Under the pieces are notes generated by a model. It was not told where the DNA came from, searched no databases, and saw only the letters and a program-made list of their open reading frames with translations. Below are positions 5,625 through 5,989 of a DNA stretch of 5,989 nt, piece by piece. Made by a program: the position numbers and the translations under genes. Source of the DNA: JAAYLC01 sp035654795 (GTDB lineage: Bacteria > Bacteroidota > Bacteroidia > Flavobacteriales > Flavobacteriaceae); contig DASRWC010000025.1 of assembly GCA_035654795.1 (NCBI GenBank), forward strand, positions 1 to 5,989, read 5' to 3'. The stretch's first letter is position 1; every line of letters starts with the position of its first letter.

Positions 5625-5989
5625 TTAATACAATCTGCCTCTTGCTGTAAGGGCTTGTTCCACTTTGCACCGCAATAATCCGGCGACACCATGGATATCA
5701 TCGGCAAGGCTAATGGCGCTGATGACGGAAACTCCGTCCGCTCCTCCCTTAATGACTTCGGCGGCATTTTCCGGAGTAATTCCGCCGACGCCGAAAATGG
5801 GCAATTCAAAACCGTTTTTCCGGAGAGTTTCAACGATATTTACACCTTGAGCAGGCCGGGTGTCTTTTTTCGTTTGAATGGGTAAATCGGCCCGACTCCG
5901 AATTAATCCGCTCCGGCAGCAAAAGCGGCGGCGGCTTCTTCAAGGTTGTGGACGGAAACACCGAGAATTTTATCACCGATTAATTCTCT
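5625..5989 (-). pseudogene. thiE: Decayed thiE (thiamine phosphate synthase), C-terminal half
   Basis: An intact ThiE joins the hydroxymethylpyrimidine pyrophosphate and thiazole phosphate halves into thiamine phosphate. The visible part enters from the right edge in frame: RELIGDKILGVSVHNLEEA, then GAD. A TAA at 5905-5903 stands where the family has tyrosine in GADYFGVGPIYP. The next codons FGVGPIY stay in frame. One base is then missing near 5882-5879, after which the correct frame is IQTKKDTRPAQGVNIVETL, FGVGGITPENAAEV and GADGVSVISAISLADD, ending at TAA 5627-5625. QTKKDTRPAQG and GPIYP mark it as ThiE rather than TenI. The N-terminal half is outside the window. GC content (34 of 60 bases at 5701-5760) and codon use differ clearly from the tenI-thiF genes. 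The two lesions argue for loss of function, with sequencing error the alternative. Confidence 0.85.

Noticed and set aside
5543..5640. Possible TPP riboswitch before the thi operon
   Set aside because: No CUGAGA-type motif or the conserved thi-box stems are visible on the minus strand between thiE and tenI outside the intron.
5600..5833. Minus-strand open frame of 77 codons over the thiE remnant, and two plus-strand frames opposite it
   Set aside because: The minus-strand thiE frame in the same DNA gives clear ThiE motifs (GGITPENAAEV, GADGVSVISAIS); these frames are shadows.

Overview
The window looks like Bacillaceae (Firmicutes) DNA. The thiazole-branch thiamine genes are of the Bacillus type, the Shine-Dalgarno sites are strong GGAGG-like sites, and the mobile elements resemble those I recall from Geobacillus-like thermophiles (an IS1634-type transposase and a GsI-IIC-like group IIC intron). 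Genus is not determined. No clearly new biological system is visible; the interest lies in how the pieces are joined.

Left part (1-880): the 3' part of an IS1634-family transposase gene on the + strand, entering from outside the window and followed by a perfect 16-bp hairpin that probably ends its transcript. A second hairpin at 884-917 closes the converging thiamine operon.

Middle (1014-3645, minus strand): a compact operon read tenI > thiS > thiG > thiF. The junctions are tight: ATGA overlap between tenI and thiS, 27 nt between thiS and thiG, TAATG overlap between thiG and thiF. ThiF adenylates the C-terminal glycine of ThiS and helps load sulfur on it. ThiG condenses ThiS thiocarboxylate, 1-deoxy-D-xylulose 5-phosphate and dehydroglycine into the thiazole. 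TenI aromatises (tautomerises) the product. thiO, which in B. subtilis lies between tenI and thiS and supplies dehydroglycine, is absent, as are tenA and thiD. No TPP riboswitch or promoter is visible before tenI.

Right-centre (3657-5542, minus strand): a full-length group IIC intron of about 1.89 kb. It has a GUGCG 5' end, a domain V with a CGC triad, and a domain VI with a bulged branch-point A seven nucleotides from the 3' end. Its reverse transcriptase gene is broken by one in-frame TGA and one single-base insertion. The 3' splice junction lies one base before the Shine-Dalgarno site of tenI, and the 5' junction abuts a perfect 15-bp hairpin, as expected for group IIC targeting.

Right end (5625-5989, minus strand): the C-terminal half of a decayed, GC-richer thiE (thiamine phosphate synthase) with a nonsense codon and a one-base deletion. 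The AT-rich thiazole cassette thus sits between an IS and a group II intron, with visibly GC-richer DNA on both sides. This suggests acquisition or rearrangement, but that is inference.
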